Both the position numbers and the translations under genes were made by a program. A DNA stretch of 64,000 nucleotides from JADGHX01 sp963837755 (GTDB taxonomy: Bacteria > Pseudomonadota > Gammaproteobacteria > Steroidobacterales > Steroidobacteraceae): assembly GCA_963837755.1 (NCBI GenBank), contig CAWIOP010000005.1, forward strand, positions 1-64,000, in the 5' to 3' direction. The stretch's first letter is position 1. Each line of letters begins with the position of its first letter. The notes under the pieces are model-generated. The model did no database searches and was not told the origin of the DNA. It saw nothing but the letters and a program-made list of their open reading frames with translations. Shown here piece after piece: positions 20,899 to 30,801 of the stretch.

Positions 20899-22935
20899 GC
20901 GCGTTCGACCGCCTGCATCCTGCGGTCCAGTACCACGTCGTCAACTCGCTGGGGTGGGCGAACGCTGCGCCCGACCCAACTAGAGGCCATCGAGCCGATC
21001 CAGGCAGGACGGCATTGTCTGTTGCTGGCTCCCACAGCGGGCGGCAAGACCGAGGCCGCCATCATACCGGTGCTGTCGCGGATGGTGTCCGAAGCCTGGG
21101 CGGGTGCCAGCGTGCTCTACGTGTGCCCGATCAAGGCCCTGCTCAATAACCTCGAGCACCGACTGACGCGATATGCCGGATTCCTGGGCCGTACAGTGGA
21201 AGTGTGGCACGGCGACGTGGCGGCAAGTCGCAAGCAACGGGCGCTACGCGATCCGCCGAATATCCTGTTGACCACTCCAGAATCTCTCGAAGGCATGCTG
21301 GTCTCTCCGCGCATCGAGCGGAAAGCCTGGTTCGGCAATCTCTGCGTCGTGATCACCGATGAGTTGCACGCCTTTGCAGCCGATGACCGGGGCTGGCACT
21401 TGCGCTCGGTGCTGACCAGGATAGACGCCTACTGCGCCAAGCCAGTCCAGCGCATTGGACTATCGGCGACGGTCAGTAACCCGGCCCAGTTGCTGGAGTG
21501 GTTCGCGCCGCGCGGCGAACGACAGGTAGTCGGGTCCTCTGCGATTTCGACGGATGCCGAAGTAACCATCGATGCCGTTGGCACGCTCGACAACGCGGCG
21601 ACGGTCGTCTCGCGATTGCATCGTGGCGAGAAGCGCCTGGTGTTCTGCGATTCGCGCAGCGCTGCCGAGCAGCTTGGCGCCGGACTCAATCAGCGCGGCG
21701 TGCGTACGTTCGTCAGTCATGCTTCGTTGAGCGCCAGCGAGCGGCGACAGGCCGAGGCGGCCTTCGCCGAGGAGCGAGACTGCGTCATCGTCGCGACCTC
21801 GACGCTCGAGCTGGGCATCGACGTCGGTGACCTGGATCGGGTCATTCAGATCGATGCACCAGCCACTGTCGGTTCCTTCCTGCAGCGTATGGGTCGCAGC
21901 GGCCGGCGTTCCGGAAGCAAACGGAACCTGCTGTTCCTCGCTACCGGCGACAGTGCGCTGCTCAATGCACTAGGTATCTGCGGGCTATGGTGCGACGGCT
22001 GGGTTGAGGCGGCCTCGCCGCCGTCCCAACCGTGGAACGTCGTCGTCCAGCAAGCGATCCTGGCGACGCTCGAAGCTGGGCAGATTGCGGAGGGGCATCT
22101 GCTGGAGATCCTTCGCCGCTGTTTTCCTGAACTGGCAGCCGGCGAACTGAACGCTTCCATTCAGCACCTGACCGATACGGGCTACCTCGCTCGAAGCGAG
22201 CCCGGTGTACTGCAGGTGGGGCCAGAGGCCGAGCGCGACTGGGGTGGTGGACACTACCGCGATCTAATGGCCATCTTTACCGGCGCAAACCTGCTGACGG
22301 CGAAGCACGGTGCAGCGGAAATCGGGCTTCTCGATCCGACGGTCCTTGCCGGACAGAAGACCGGCACGGTGAGCGTACTGCTCGCCGGGAAGAGCTGGGA
22401 TGTGCGCGAGATTGACTGGCGCCGCCGGTTGGTCTGGCTCGAGCCCGGCCAGGGTGGGGGCAAGGCCCGTTGGATGGGCAGTGGCCGTGGCATGAGCGCC
22501 GAACTGGCGGCTTCAATTCGCAAGGTTCTGCGGATGGGCGAGGTAGGCTGCGCGGCGATGTCGCGGCGTGCCAGCGAAGCACTGGAGCGGCTGAGGGATG
22601 AGATTCCTGTCGGGGCAGACAACTTGCCAGTGCAGCAAGTCGGCGATGATCGTTATCGCGTGTGGACGTATGCGGGTACTATTGTGAACCGCACGCTTCT
22701 GCTGAGCGGAAGGCAGGAAGGCGCAGTTCGCTGCGATGGAATCTCGATTGACTTCTCGTCGGATCCGCGAGGCTTATCCATCGGACGCGGAGAGCCAGAA
22801 CTTTCCGTACAGGTCTGCCGGGAGCTGATCAAGTCCGTGAAATTCGCGGATTTGCTCAGTGATGGTCAGGCGATCTTGCTCGCCAAAGCTCGTTTCATCG
22901 CAGAAGGGGCGAGCCTGCCTCACGACCCGGTCTGA
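20895..22935 (+). CDS. BrxHI, Lhr-like superfamily 2 helicase of type 2 BREX
   Basis: A DEAD/DEAH-type helicase of about 680 aa, the last conserved gene of type 2 BREX. Motif I is APTAGGKTEA, motif II is DELH and motif VI is RMGRSGRRSG, in the expected order. The GTG at 20895 overlaps the brxD stop and gives VSAFDRLHPAVQYHVV. A +1 insertion near 20965 must be removed to join this N-terminus to the helicase core, which is open from about 20,975 on. If the insertion is real, translation could restart within the Q-motif region at best. The next gene starts 20 bases downstream on the same strand. Confidence 0.82.
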
Positions 22936-22955
22936 CACGTCAGGCAATTTTAATA

Positions 22956-24235
22956 ATGGCGTTGAAGGATGTGAAGCAGATACAGGTGACGTATCTCGAG
23001 TTGGGGCAATACGAGACCGCGTTTGGAACGCGCGAGTCCTACAACGATGCGGTGAGAGAAGGGTTTATCATCGGCTGTCGAACCTTCGTTAGCACCGTCC
23101 TTTATCGGGGCAGACTGCCTCGTCCAGGGGAAGAACAAGAATGGGCTTTTGGCATACGGGCTATATGGAATTTCACGAGCCGACCGGCTTGTCATGGACC
23201 TTTACTCCCCAGCCGGTTCTCTATACGTGCACGACCTGCCTCCGCCAGTTCGACGAACTCGATAAGCTGCTTCAGCATCGGTTCGAGGCTCACCCGCATC
23301 GGCGTCCGATGCTCTTTGTTAGAGGCCAGGAACTGGGCGCGACGATCTGCCGTGTCACTCGAGCCGTGGCTCCCCTTGACTTTCGAGCAGACCACGCCAC
23401 ACGTGCTCGTGTGAATCGAGGTCGAGTGCCTCTCGCGGCGCTCGGCGATGCGCTCGCCGCGTTTTCGCAGGACCGTGTGACGATAGAACTGGAGAACGAC
23501 TCAGTGTCGGCGTCCTTCAAGATTGATTTCTCGATCGCTCAGCCACAGGACTGCAAAGGGGTCGAGGAATGCTTCGAATCTATGGTCAAGATGAAACGCC
23601 TCGACCCTCGAGGAATTGGCGCCTTCGTTTCCGCCTCTCAACAGTACGGCACGGCGGCGACCTACATGGATGGTATTTGCAACTACCTCTATGGAGTCTT
23701 GGCAAAGGAAAGGGCGCCCGACAGCGGGCTCGCGTTCGAGGATTATCGCGAGAAATTCGAGCTCGCGGCGAGTGCGCTGGCGGACTTCGATCGCCCACTG
23801 GCGCTCATGATCCGCGGCCTCGTCGCCTTCCAATTCAATCATTTCGATGACACGTTGCGCTATGTCGCCCCGGGAGCGCTGCATGCCGCCGCAAGGCGCC
23901 TTCAGCATCTCCTGTCTCGGGGATCCGAGCCTCCACTATCCTCCGCAAACCACAGTGACTTTGAACGGGCCCTCACGGACTTCGTTTCGGATCGGATAAT
24001 TTCGTGGGCGTTGGCGAGTACGGACGCGCTTCGGGCCCAACAGGCGCAGCTGAAGGATCTGCTCAACGCAGATCTGGTGGAATATGATCGGACAAAGATC
24101 AGGATTATTCTCGCGGAGCACTCTGTAGCGGTCGGTGACGTGGCGGAGGCTCGCAAGATTGCGCGAGCGATGCGAAATAGTGTCAGTACGGAACTGTGGG
24201 CTGAATCCGTCATGACGCGCACCGCTGCGGAGTAG
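22956..24235 (+). CDS. C2H2-finger protein of unknown function, first gene of BREX-linked cassette
   Basis: Not a family I can name. The first frame (ATG 22956) encodes MALKDVKQIQVTYLELG and runs to about 23,140, where sense passes to another frame beginning MGFWHTGYMEF (ATG 23141). A one-base loss in an A-run would join them into about 426 aa. Two overlapping genes are the alternative. Counting from 23141, C30, C33, H46 and H51 form a C-x2-C-x12-H-x4-H finger. The remainder is mostly helical. The gene starts 20 bases after brxHI and is followed by a coiled-coil protein and an Hsp70-like ATPase at gaps of 5 and 1 bases, so it probably belongs to the same transcript as BREX. Confidence 0.6.
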
Positions 24236-24240
24236 GTACG

Positions 24241-25485
24241 ATGAAGGAGATAAAGGCCGTCGAGATTCTCAACAAGACGACCGGCGCGCGAACGGTCGGC
24301 CGGCAGACGCTTAAGGTCCCACAGAGCGAATCGCCGACAACGGCATCCACACCGGTAGTTGCGAGCGTGCCGGATCCTGAAGAAGACGGACTTGGAGTCA
24401 CCGAATCACCCGTGGGCGGGGCGAACCCGTCAGGGCCAGGCGACGGTGGTACGAGCTCCAAAGAGAAGAAGCGCCGAGCCCCGATTGATTCTATCCGAGG
24501 GCTTATTGAGTACGGCTACTCGAGAAGAGGGCAGCGCGTCCTCGTAAAGCGTGACGACCTCAAGCAGATCGCAGCTCGTCAGACTCTAACCGATCAGGAT
24601 CGAACCGAGCTGAAGAGCCCGATCTTGAGCGACCGATTGCTTGCCGTTCCGCGGCAGTTCTTGCTGCTGTCGCGCGATCTCACCGAGGTGCCAACGCTAA
24701 GAAACGAGCTGCGCGAATTCGTGCGAGAGGTGCTTCACAGTCACCCCATCTTCTTGGCCAATGGGCTCGATCCAGCCATGCAGGACGCGAATGGTGCCCT
24801 GAATCTACGGGAGGCATTTTCGCGCATCGCGTCGACGAGTGTGTCGCAGCTCAAGGACGTAACTGGCGGAGACGCGATCAAGCCAACCGAACTGGAGGAG
24901 TTGAAGCGCAACGCCATCGGCTGTCTCGGCGCTTGGGCTGTGGAGACGCGCGGCGTTTCAATCGCTGACCTTATCACTGCGCTGCTTAAAGGATACTGGG
25001 CGTCGCGGTCACAAGATGCGCAGTCGGAGGCGGAGGCCCTTCGAGCGCTAACAGACATAAAGGATCCCGTGTCCGCCGGATTGATCTGCGGCGAATTCAG
25101 GAGGCGTACTGATGAACAAGCTCGTTTCGCGGACGCTTCGAGGCGTGCCGCGGAAGCGGCTACGGTGGAGCTGCGACGGGTAGTTACGGAGCTCGAGGCC
25201 GCAAAGGCTCGAGTTGCGGATCTCGAGGGCCGGATCGTGAGTCTGACGCGTGAAGCCGAAGCAGAACGAGACTCGGCGCGAATCGCACAGACTCATCTGA
25301 AGGATGATCTCGAAACCCTGCGGACACGGCTGCTACGGAGGTTAACGGAAGACGTCTCCCTCTTGGGGGACGGGCTAGTTGCATTAGGCCGAGTGCCGCC
25401 GAAGGTCGACGTGATGAGCGACCATGCGGAGAGAGCGATCGGAGCGCTCAAGAAGGAAATAAAGAAACTGGAATCGGGGGGCTGA
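24241..25485 (+). CDS. Coiled-coil protein of unknown function, second gene of BREX-linked cassette
   Basis: A 414-aa protein. Residues 1-80 are low-complexity, rich in Pro, Ser, Thr and Gly, and look disordered. A central helical domain follows (about 85-270). Residues about 285-370 form a long heptad-rich coiled coil (VELRRVVTELEAAKARVADL). The C-terminus is a short charged helix ending KKEIKKLESGG. It lies between the C2H2-finger gene and an Hsp70-type ATPase, one base before the latter. A role as a co-chaperone or nucleotide-exchange partner, in the manner of GrpE, is conceivable from the position and the coiled coil, but there is no sequence evidence for it. Confidence 0.6.
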   Translation: MKEIKAVEILNKTTGARTVGRQTLKVPQSESPTTASTPVVASVPDPEEDGLGVTESPVGGANPSGPGDGGTSSKEKKRRAPIDSIRGLIEYGYSRRGQRVLVKRDDLKQIAARQTLTDQDRTELKSPILSDRLLAVPRQFLLLSRDLTEVPTLRNELREFVREVLHSHPIFLANGLDPAMQDANGALNLREAFSRIASTSVSQLKDVTGGDAIKPTELEELKRNAIGCLGAWAVETRGVSIADLITALLKGYWASRSQDAQSEAEALRALTDIKDPVSAGLICGEFRRRTDEQARFADASRRAAEAATVELRRVVTELEAAKARVADLEGRIVSLTREAEAERDSARIAQTHLKDDLETLRTRLLRRLTEDVSLLGDGLVALGRVPPKVDVMSDHAERAIGALKKEIKKLESGG

Positions 25486-25486
25486 G

Positions 25487-27301
25487 ATGTCCGTGGTTGG
25501 ATTTGACTTTGGCACTACCAACAGCTTGATATCCGTAGTGCAAGGAGACCGCGTGGTGCTCATGACGGACGATCATGGGTTGCCCGTTCCTTCCGCTGTT
25601 TCGTACGAGGGATCAAAAGTAGTCGTTGGGCGTGAAGCGAAGGAGCGTCTCGCGGAGGCAGGCCTTGGCATTCAAGGCAGTATCGTGCGATCACCCAAGA
25701 TGCACCTTGGGCAGGAGCAAATTTACGTTGGCGGAGTGCAGAAGAGTCCGGTTGACGTTGTGCGCGACGTCGTCACGTATGTTCGCGATCAAGCAATGAG
25801 CAGCCGGAAGATTCCGGACCTGAAGGTCGACAGGGCGGTCGCAACCATTCCTGTCAACATGGATGGCAGACGCAGGGCGGAACTGCGAGATGCTTTCCGC
25901 ATGGCTGGCATCGGCATCGTTCAGTTTGTGCATGAGCCACTCGCGGCGCTGTACGCGTATTTTCGCTCCTCCGGGTCTTATCAGGAGATGCTCCGGAAAT
26001 TTGATCGGCAGTTGATGATGGTATTCGACTGGGGCGGGGGTACCTTGGATGTAACCCTTTGCCGCCTGCTGAATGGAGCGCTGGTGCAGGTTGCGAATGA
26101 TGGTACGGATGAGATTGGAGGCGACGTTTTCGATGCGGAGATTCGGAACGCGATTGTAGATCGCGTGCGAAGGGCTCGCGGTCTTGGGGAAGAGGTCGAC
26201 ATCAACGAGGAGGGCCGGGCGCGGCTGCTGCACCGGTGTGAGCGAGCTAAGGTTGAGCTGTCGGACCGGGATCGCAACCTGGTCTTTGTCCCCGACTTCT
26301 TTATTGGAGCAGATGATCCGGATTTGGATTATTGGCTATCCAGGAACGAACTCGAGGAAATCGTCGGTGCGCTGCTGGCGAAGGGATTGGGGCGTGTTCG
26401 CAACCTGCTCGATGCGAGTGGCTATTCGGGATCGTCCGTAGCCCTGTGCCTCGCAACCGGCGGCATGTCGAATATGCCCGCCGTTCGCGAGCGCCTCCGC
26501 GCTCTCTTCGGACCGGAACGTGTTCGTCTTTCAGACAGCAGTGCAACGCTGGTATCGGAAGGCGCGGCTTGGGTAGCTCATGACCAGGCGCGCCTGAAGT
26601 TGGCAAAAAACGTCGAATTGCTACTGGCGCGGAATTCGTACTTGCCTCTCATCAAGGCCGGCACCAAGCTGCCAACTGAGGGGGAGGAGTCCTTGGAGCA
26701 ATTCGGGCTCTATTGCGCGGATCCAAGAGACGGTGTTGCGAAGTTCCAGTTCGTCATGCCGGTTGTCGCGACGGATCGACTACTGGCAAACGACCGCAGA
26801 AGGCACCTTGAAACGCTTACCGTCAAAGTGGACTCGAAAGCCCGGCCGCTATTTGAGCGCTTGGCGCTCGACGTTCGCGTAAACGACAACCTGATCCTGC
26901 GCGCCCATGCCCGGTCACTGAACAAGAGGGATGAGGGTTCGGTCGAAATTCACGACCTCGAGTTCTCGCTTGGCCTGCCTGCGGCGCCGGTGGGCAACAA
27001 AGGCGAATCGCTCGGCGGCCCGGAAGTCCGACCCAACGAACCTCCGCGAATCGGTCCGGACGTGGGGTCGATTGTAGTGCGGGCGAACATCGCCGCGGAT
27101 CAGAGCGAATTCAGTGTGCCTGGTGAGATCCTGCACTTGGTGAATTCGCGCCCGTTCGATGAGGGCCACGAGGCACCGGAAATTCAGCGTCTCGAAAGGG
27201 TCTATTACGCCCTGTGCTCTTATTGCCAGCGCCCATCGAACGATCCGCTTTGTCGCTGCGCCCCGGCGGCCACCCTAGCTCCCCAACCTGTGGCCCCTTG
27301 A
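25487..27301 (+). CDS. Hsp70/DnaK-like ATPase with C-terminal cysteine cluster
   Basis: A 604-aa actin-fold ATPase. The phosphate-1 motif is GFDFGTTNS near residue 5, phosphate-2 is DWGGGTLDVTL and the adenosine motif is ATGGMSNMPAV. The substrate-binding half is divergent and shorter than in DnaK. The last 30 residues hold C577, C580, C589 and C591 (C-x2-C-x8-C-x-C), a probable zinc site absent from housekeeping DnaK. No dnaJ or grpE is nearby. It is the third gene of a cassette that directly follows brxHI on the same strand, suggesting an accessory defence or regulatory ATPase rather than general chaperone work. Confidence 0.8.
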   Translation: MSVVGFDFGTTNSLISVVQGDRVVLMTDDHGLPVPSAVSYEGSKVVVGREAKERLAEAGLGIQGSIVRSPKMHLGQEQIYVGGVQKSPVDVVRDVVTYVRDQAMSSRKIPDLKVDRAVATIPVNMDGRRRAELRDAFRMAGIGIVQFVHEPLAALYAYFRSSGSYQEMLRKFDRQLMMVFDWGGGTLDVTLCRLLNGALVQVANDGTDEIGGDVFDAEIRNAIVDRVRRARGLGEEVDINEEGRARLLHRCERAKVELSDRDRNLVFVPDFFIGADDPDLDYWLSRNELEEIVGALLAKGLGRVRNLLDASGYSGSSVALCLATGGMSNMPAVRERLRALFGPERVRLSDSSATLVSEGAAWVAHDQARLKLAKNVELLLARNSYLPLIKAGTKLPTEGEESLEQFGLYCADPRDGVAKFQFVMPVVATDRLLANDRRRHLETLTVKVDSKARPLFERLALDVRVNDNLILRAHARSLNKRDEGSVEIHDLEFSLGLPAAPVGNKGESLGGPEVRPNEPPRIGPDVGSIVVRANIAADQSEFSVPGEILHLVNSRPFDEGHEAPEIQRLERVYYALCSYCQRPSNDPLCRCAPAATLAPQPVAP

Positions 27302-27352
27302 AATTCCCCGCCCGTGTAGAGCGAAGAGCGGCTGGTTCGCACTAGAGAGTCC

Positions 27353-29299
27353 TCAATCCACCTCGACGAGATCGAGCTGATTGTCGTGGGCGATGCCAGT
27401 CGGTACGTCCTCACCTTCCTCGGCTACTCCTACCGGAGCGCGATGTCCGGTAACACCCGAGACCATCTCAAGGAGCAATTTGTGACGAGCTTTCATGAAG
27501 CCCTCGAAATCGTTGCTGTAGAGCGCGGACGCGGGAATGCAGTGGCTCTCGAGATACTTCGTCAGCACGGTCTTGGGAATGGGTGGGTCTTTGATCTGAC
27601 CGTTAGCGACCCGTCCGTTTTCCAGCCTCGCCAAGTAGTCCGATGGAGCTGCACCGCCAACGATTCGGTTCGTCCGATACCCAAGTGGAGTCTTGTTGAC
27701 GACGGAATCGAAGAGCGACGCGGGCTTACCATGCGCCTCGCACCATGCTTTCGGGAAAATGTGGTGAATGTCGACCGCCTCGTCAAAGAACACGATCTGA
27801 TCGAACGGTTGCCCGCTTCGGAAATCGATTGCGCCTTGGCGCATTAGCAGCGCCTGCAAGCCTTTGTAGGCAGCGGATAGACGAGAGCGCATGGAAAGGA
27901 GGCGATCCGCGCGTATTACTCCATCAATCACCGTAGTTGGTTCGGGACCACCATCCAACCACACGGGCACTTCCAGAATATCTTTCGCAAAACGGCTCTC
28001 TACGGCGGAGCCGTAGAGTTCGCCGAATACACCACACCAGTACCAGCGTGCGATCTTTTCGTTGTTGGACGTGTGTTCAGCCTTGCCGCCGATTTCGGCA
28101 AAGATGGCAGCAAGAGGCACGAGCTGTGTCTGATAGGGCAGATCGAAAACCCGATAAATGCGCTGCTGCCGTAGGAACTTGGCGGCGCTCTCGAAGCCCG
28201 CGTGGACGGGATCGCGATATCGTAGGTAGGCCTCGAGCGGAAGGTTGAGCAATGACTGTCGGGTGGCTCGGACGGCCGGCCACTCGTGATCCTTGCCTGG
28301 GTTGGCCGCCATCGCGGCGAGACGCAACGCCTTAGTGTGAAGCAGAGCGATGGCTTGCAGAAAATCGGTTGCGGCTACATTGGCAAGCACACCTTGGGCT
28401 TGTTCGCTGGCGCGGCCAAAATTGGCTAAGCGCTTCTGAATACCCAGCCGCTGCTCAGGATTCTCAACTTTTTCGTTCCCCAGCCAATCATCGCGCAGCT
28501 TGTGCCCTTGCGCGGCGAACATTGCAGTGAGCAACTCGAATGCGTCCAGCGCTTTCCCGCCCGTATTCACCTTCTCGAAGACAATGCAGACGGCCTCGTG
28601 CGGCGTATCGGCACTGAGTGCGATGACGGGGACGTGATATTCAGCGAAGTTCTTGAGTACTTCGTTCTTAAACTGCTTGAAGAGCTCGCGCATCTCGGGC
28701 TTGCCCTTTTTGATCCAGTAGTCGCCAAACCCGTCCTGCCAATCATCCCAGTTGAATGCCTGATTCAGGGGATACTTGAAGTTTTCGTATTCGAACTCGG
28801 GACACGACAGATCTAGGACAATGTCCTTGTCGAAGTTCTCTTTGAGCCTACGGTCTTCAGGCACGGAAAAGATCGCTTCGTCACGGTCTGCTTTGGGGTC
28901 CAGCGCCTTGCGAATGTCGATATAGAACCATCGGCGCACCAGCCGCTTTTTCGCGTTAAGGGTTTCGACTACCTCTCGGCGCATGCAGCTCTGAAAGAGA
29001 GAGGTCAGTCGCTGCTGACCGTCGAGCAAGAGCTGTTCTGGTGGAGTTTGGATCGCGACAGGCGGCGCACCTTCAATTGGCCTTCTCGCAAAGACGCTTC
29101 CTAGTCCTGCATTCGACTTCAAGGACATTAGAGCGCCCATCGGGAATCCGCGTGATACGGAGGCGATAAGGCTCATGATGCGTTCGTCTTCCCACACCCA
29201 GCTTCTCTGGAAGTCCGGTAGCTGCATTCGGCCGTCCTCGCATCGCTTGAGCAGCTCGTGAAGCATTATCGGGTTGGTGTCGAAGGTCGTTTTTGTCAT
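27353..29299 (-). CDS. DUF262 and HNH (DUF1524-like) protein, GmrSD-type nuclease family
   Basis: A 648-aa protein. The DUF262 signatures are LPDFQRSWVW (residues 27-36) and DGQQR (93-97); DUF262 is a ParB/Srx-fold NTPase-like domain. Near residue 511 is DIHHIFPK, the HNH motif of DUF1524 nucleases. The combination matches GmrSD/BrxU-like type IV restriction enzymes, which cut phage DNA carrying modified bases, although here the substrate is unknown. The start at 29299 is chosen because it gives MTKTTFDTNPIMLHELL, in line with the family; upstream sequence belongs to the next gene. The gene runs opposite and convergent to the Hsp70-like gene and forms a pair with the helical-repeat gene 28 bases upstream. 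Confidence 0.78.
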   Translation of the reverse strand: MTKTTFDTNPIMLHELLKRCEDGRMQLPDFQRSWVWEDERIMSLIASVSRGFPMGALMSLKSNAGLGSVFARRPIEGAPPVAIQTPPEQLLLDGQQRLTSLFQSCMRREVVETLNAKKRLVRRWFYIDIRKALDPKADRDEAIFSVPEDRRLKENFDKDIVLDLSCPEFEYENFKYPLNQAFNWDDWQDGFGDYWIKKGKPEMRELFKQFKNEVLKNFAEYHVPVIALSADTPHEAVCIVFEKVNTGGKALDAFELLTAMFAAQGHKLRDDWLGNEKVENPEQRLGIQKRLANFGRASEQAQGVLANVAATDFLQAIALLHTKALRLAAMAANPGKDHEWPAVRATRQSLLNLPLEAYLRYRDPVHAGFESAAKFLRQQRIYRVFDLPYQTQLVPLAAIFAEIGGKAEHTSNNEKIARWYWCGVFGELYGSAVESRFAKDILEVPVWLDGGPEPTTVIDGVIRADRLLSMRSRLSAAYKGLQALLMRQGAIDFRSGQPFDQIVFFDEAVDIHHIFPKAWCEAHGKPASLFDSVVNKTPLGYRTNRIVGGAAPSDYLARLENGRVANGQIKDPPIPKTVLTKYLESHCIPASALYSNDFEGFMKARHKLLLEMVSGVTGHRAPVGVAEEGEDVPTGIAHDNQLDLVEVD

Positions 29300-29327
29300 T
29301 CGCTGTCGTCCTCCCCCTTTAATCCTA

Positions 29328-30680
29328 TCAGCCCGTGTTGCACCCGGTGCAAGACACGATCGAAGATACGGAAAATCGATTGCGGCGAGACTCGGGGGCA
29401 GGGCGGTGACGAGGTTGCGGAGGTCCTGGCGGAAGTCCCAGCCGCCACCAGGCCGCTGCCGAAGGCGGCGCGTCGCGGCCAAGAATCTGCCGAACGAAGC
29501 CGCCCGGAGGCTCCGCGGCGACCACATTCCGGATGATCGCCTTCGTCTCATCGGCGCGTCCCAGAGCCGCCGCTGCTTTAAGGGCAGCAGAATAAGCGCC
29601 CCAGACATCGAGCCCCGTGATCTCGTAGCCGAATCCGTGCACGAGCCAACGCAAGGCCGCAAGCGCTGCGCCCTCTGCGAATTCAGGTTGCCGCTCACCG
29701 TGAGTACGAGCAGCCCGGACCAGAGTCTTCGGATCGCAGGGCGAGTCTCGAACCAGCTCCAAGGCCAGATCGTACAAACCCAGCTCTTTCGCAGCGGTGA
29801 ACCACTTTCCCTCATCTCCCGGCGATTGCTGGATGAGATCGCGGAGTATCCGTTCGCGCGCGACGCTCGGATAGGCCCCGGCGACTGCGCGAAACGTCGC
29901 AAGATAGGTTCCTCCTGCATGCGCGACGAGTCCGAAGCGGCGATACGCTTCCTCGGCCCGCCCAGCTTTCAGCAAAATCCGCTCGCACAACCTGTCGACT
30001 GCCCGGTCAGGCGTCCACGGGCCGCGAAGAGACTCGGCGAGCGCGATGGCTTCATCGTGCTTGCCCTCTGCGGCCAACGCTTTCACCGCGTAGCACTTGT
30101 AGTGCCAGAAGTCCGTATTCGCGAGCAGCGAGTAGATGTCTTGAAACCGACCGGCATGCAGTAATGCACTCAGGCAGGCAGGTGCTCCGTGATAGTGCCC
30201 GCGCAACGCCTTGTCCGGCCCCAATGCCATGCGCGTGCCGTCGATCATCCGGTCCGCCCAGGCGTTGGCGAGGTCCTGCGTCACGCACAGCTCACCCCAG
30301 TAGTCCGCCAGAATTTCGATGTAGGGCACCTGATCCGCTGCATGCGCCTCGTACAACCGCTCCAGCCACTTCTCCCGCACCGAGCTGGGCACGTCTGCCG
30401 CGCTGATGATCGGAACCAGCATCTCGATCGCACCGTTGACGGCGTTGCCGAGCGCGCCCGAGGAGCTGTCAACGTGTTCGAGCGCGGGCGAGAGCCGCTC
30501 GATCAGGCGTATGGCCCCTTCAGCCGCGGCAGCGGGATCGCTGCGTGAAACCGTCTTGATCTCTGCAACGGCTTCCCTGATCCGAGTCGCTGCCGGCGAC
30601 GAGGATTTCCAGGTGAAGGCGTTAGGGCGGATTCGGCTGGGGAACAGCCATTTGTGAGGGGCTCGTTTCTCTCTGGTCAC
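29328..30680 (-). CDS. Helical-repeat (TPR-like) protein, unknown function
   Basis: A protein of about 450 aa built from helix pairs, with TPR-like stretches such as KCYAVKALAAEGKHDEAIALAE and KWFTAAKELGLYDLALEL. It resembles large DUF proteins often found in defence or mobile regions, possibly DUF6880-like, but I cannot confirm this. The start is uncertain: GTG at 30680 is the best placed, while the open frame extends to 30827 through sequence that does not look coding, so an N-terminal truncation is possible. It sits 28 bases upstream of the DUF262/HNH gene in the same direction and could be its partner. Confidence 0.55.
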   Translation of the reverse strand: MTREKRAPHKWLFPSRIRPNAFTWKSSSPAATRIREAVAEIKTVSRSDPAAAAEGAIRLIERLSPALEHVDSSSGALGNAVNGAIEMLVPIISAADVPSSVREKWLERLYEAHAADQVPYIEILADYWGELCVTQDLANAWADRMIDGTRMALGPDKALRGHYHGAPACLSALLHAGRFQDIYSLLANTDFWHYKCYAVKALAAEGKHDEAIALAESLRGPWTPDRAVDRLCERILLKAGRAEEAYRRFGLVAHAGGTYLATFRAVAGAYPSVARERILRDLIQQSPGDEGKWFTAAKELGLYDLALELVRDSPCDPKTLVRAARTHGERQPEFAEGAALAALRWLVHGFGYEITGLDVWGAYSAALKAAAALGRADETKAIIRNVVAAEPPGGFVRQILGRDAPPSAAAWWRLGLPPGPPQPRHRPAPESRRNRFSVSSIVSCTGCNTG

Positions 30681-30801
30681 GATCAGGCTGTCGGCACGTT
30701 CACGCTGGTTATCAGCGCATCCAGGTAGGGCGCGCGGATTGTAGGCTTTGGGCCTCTGTTGTGACAGCGATGTGCGAACCGCGAGCCTCGAGGCGAATGC
30801 G

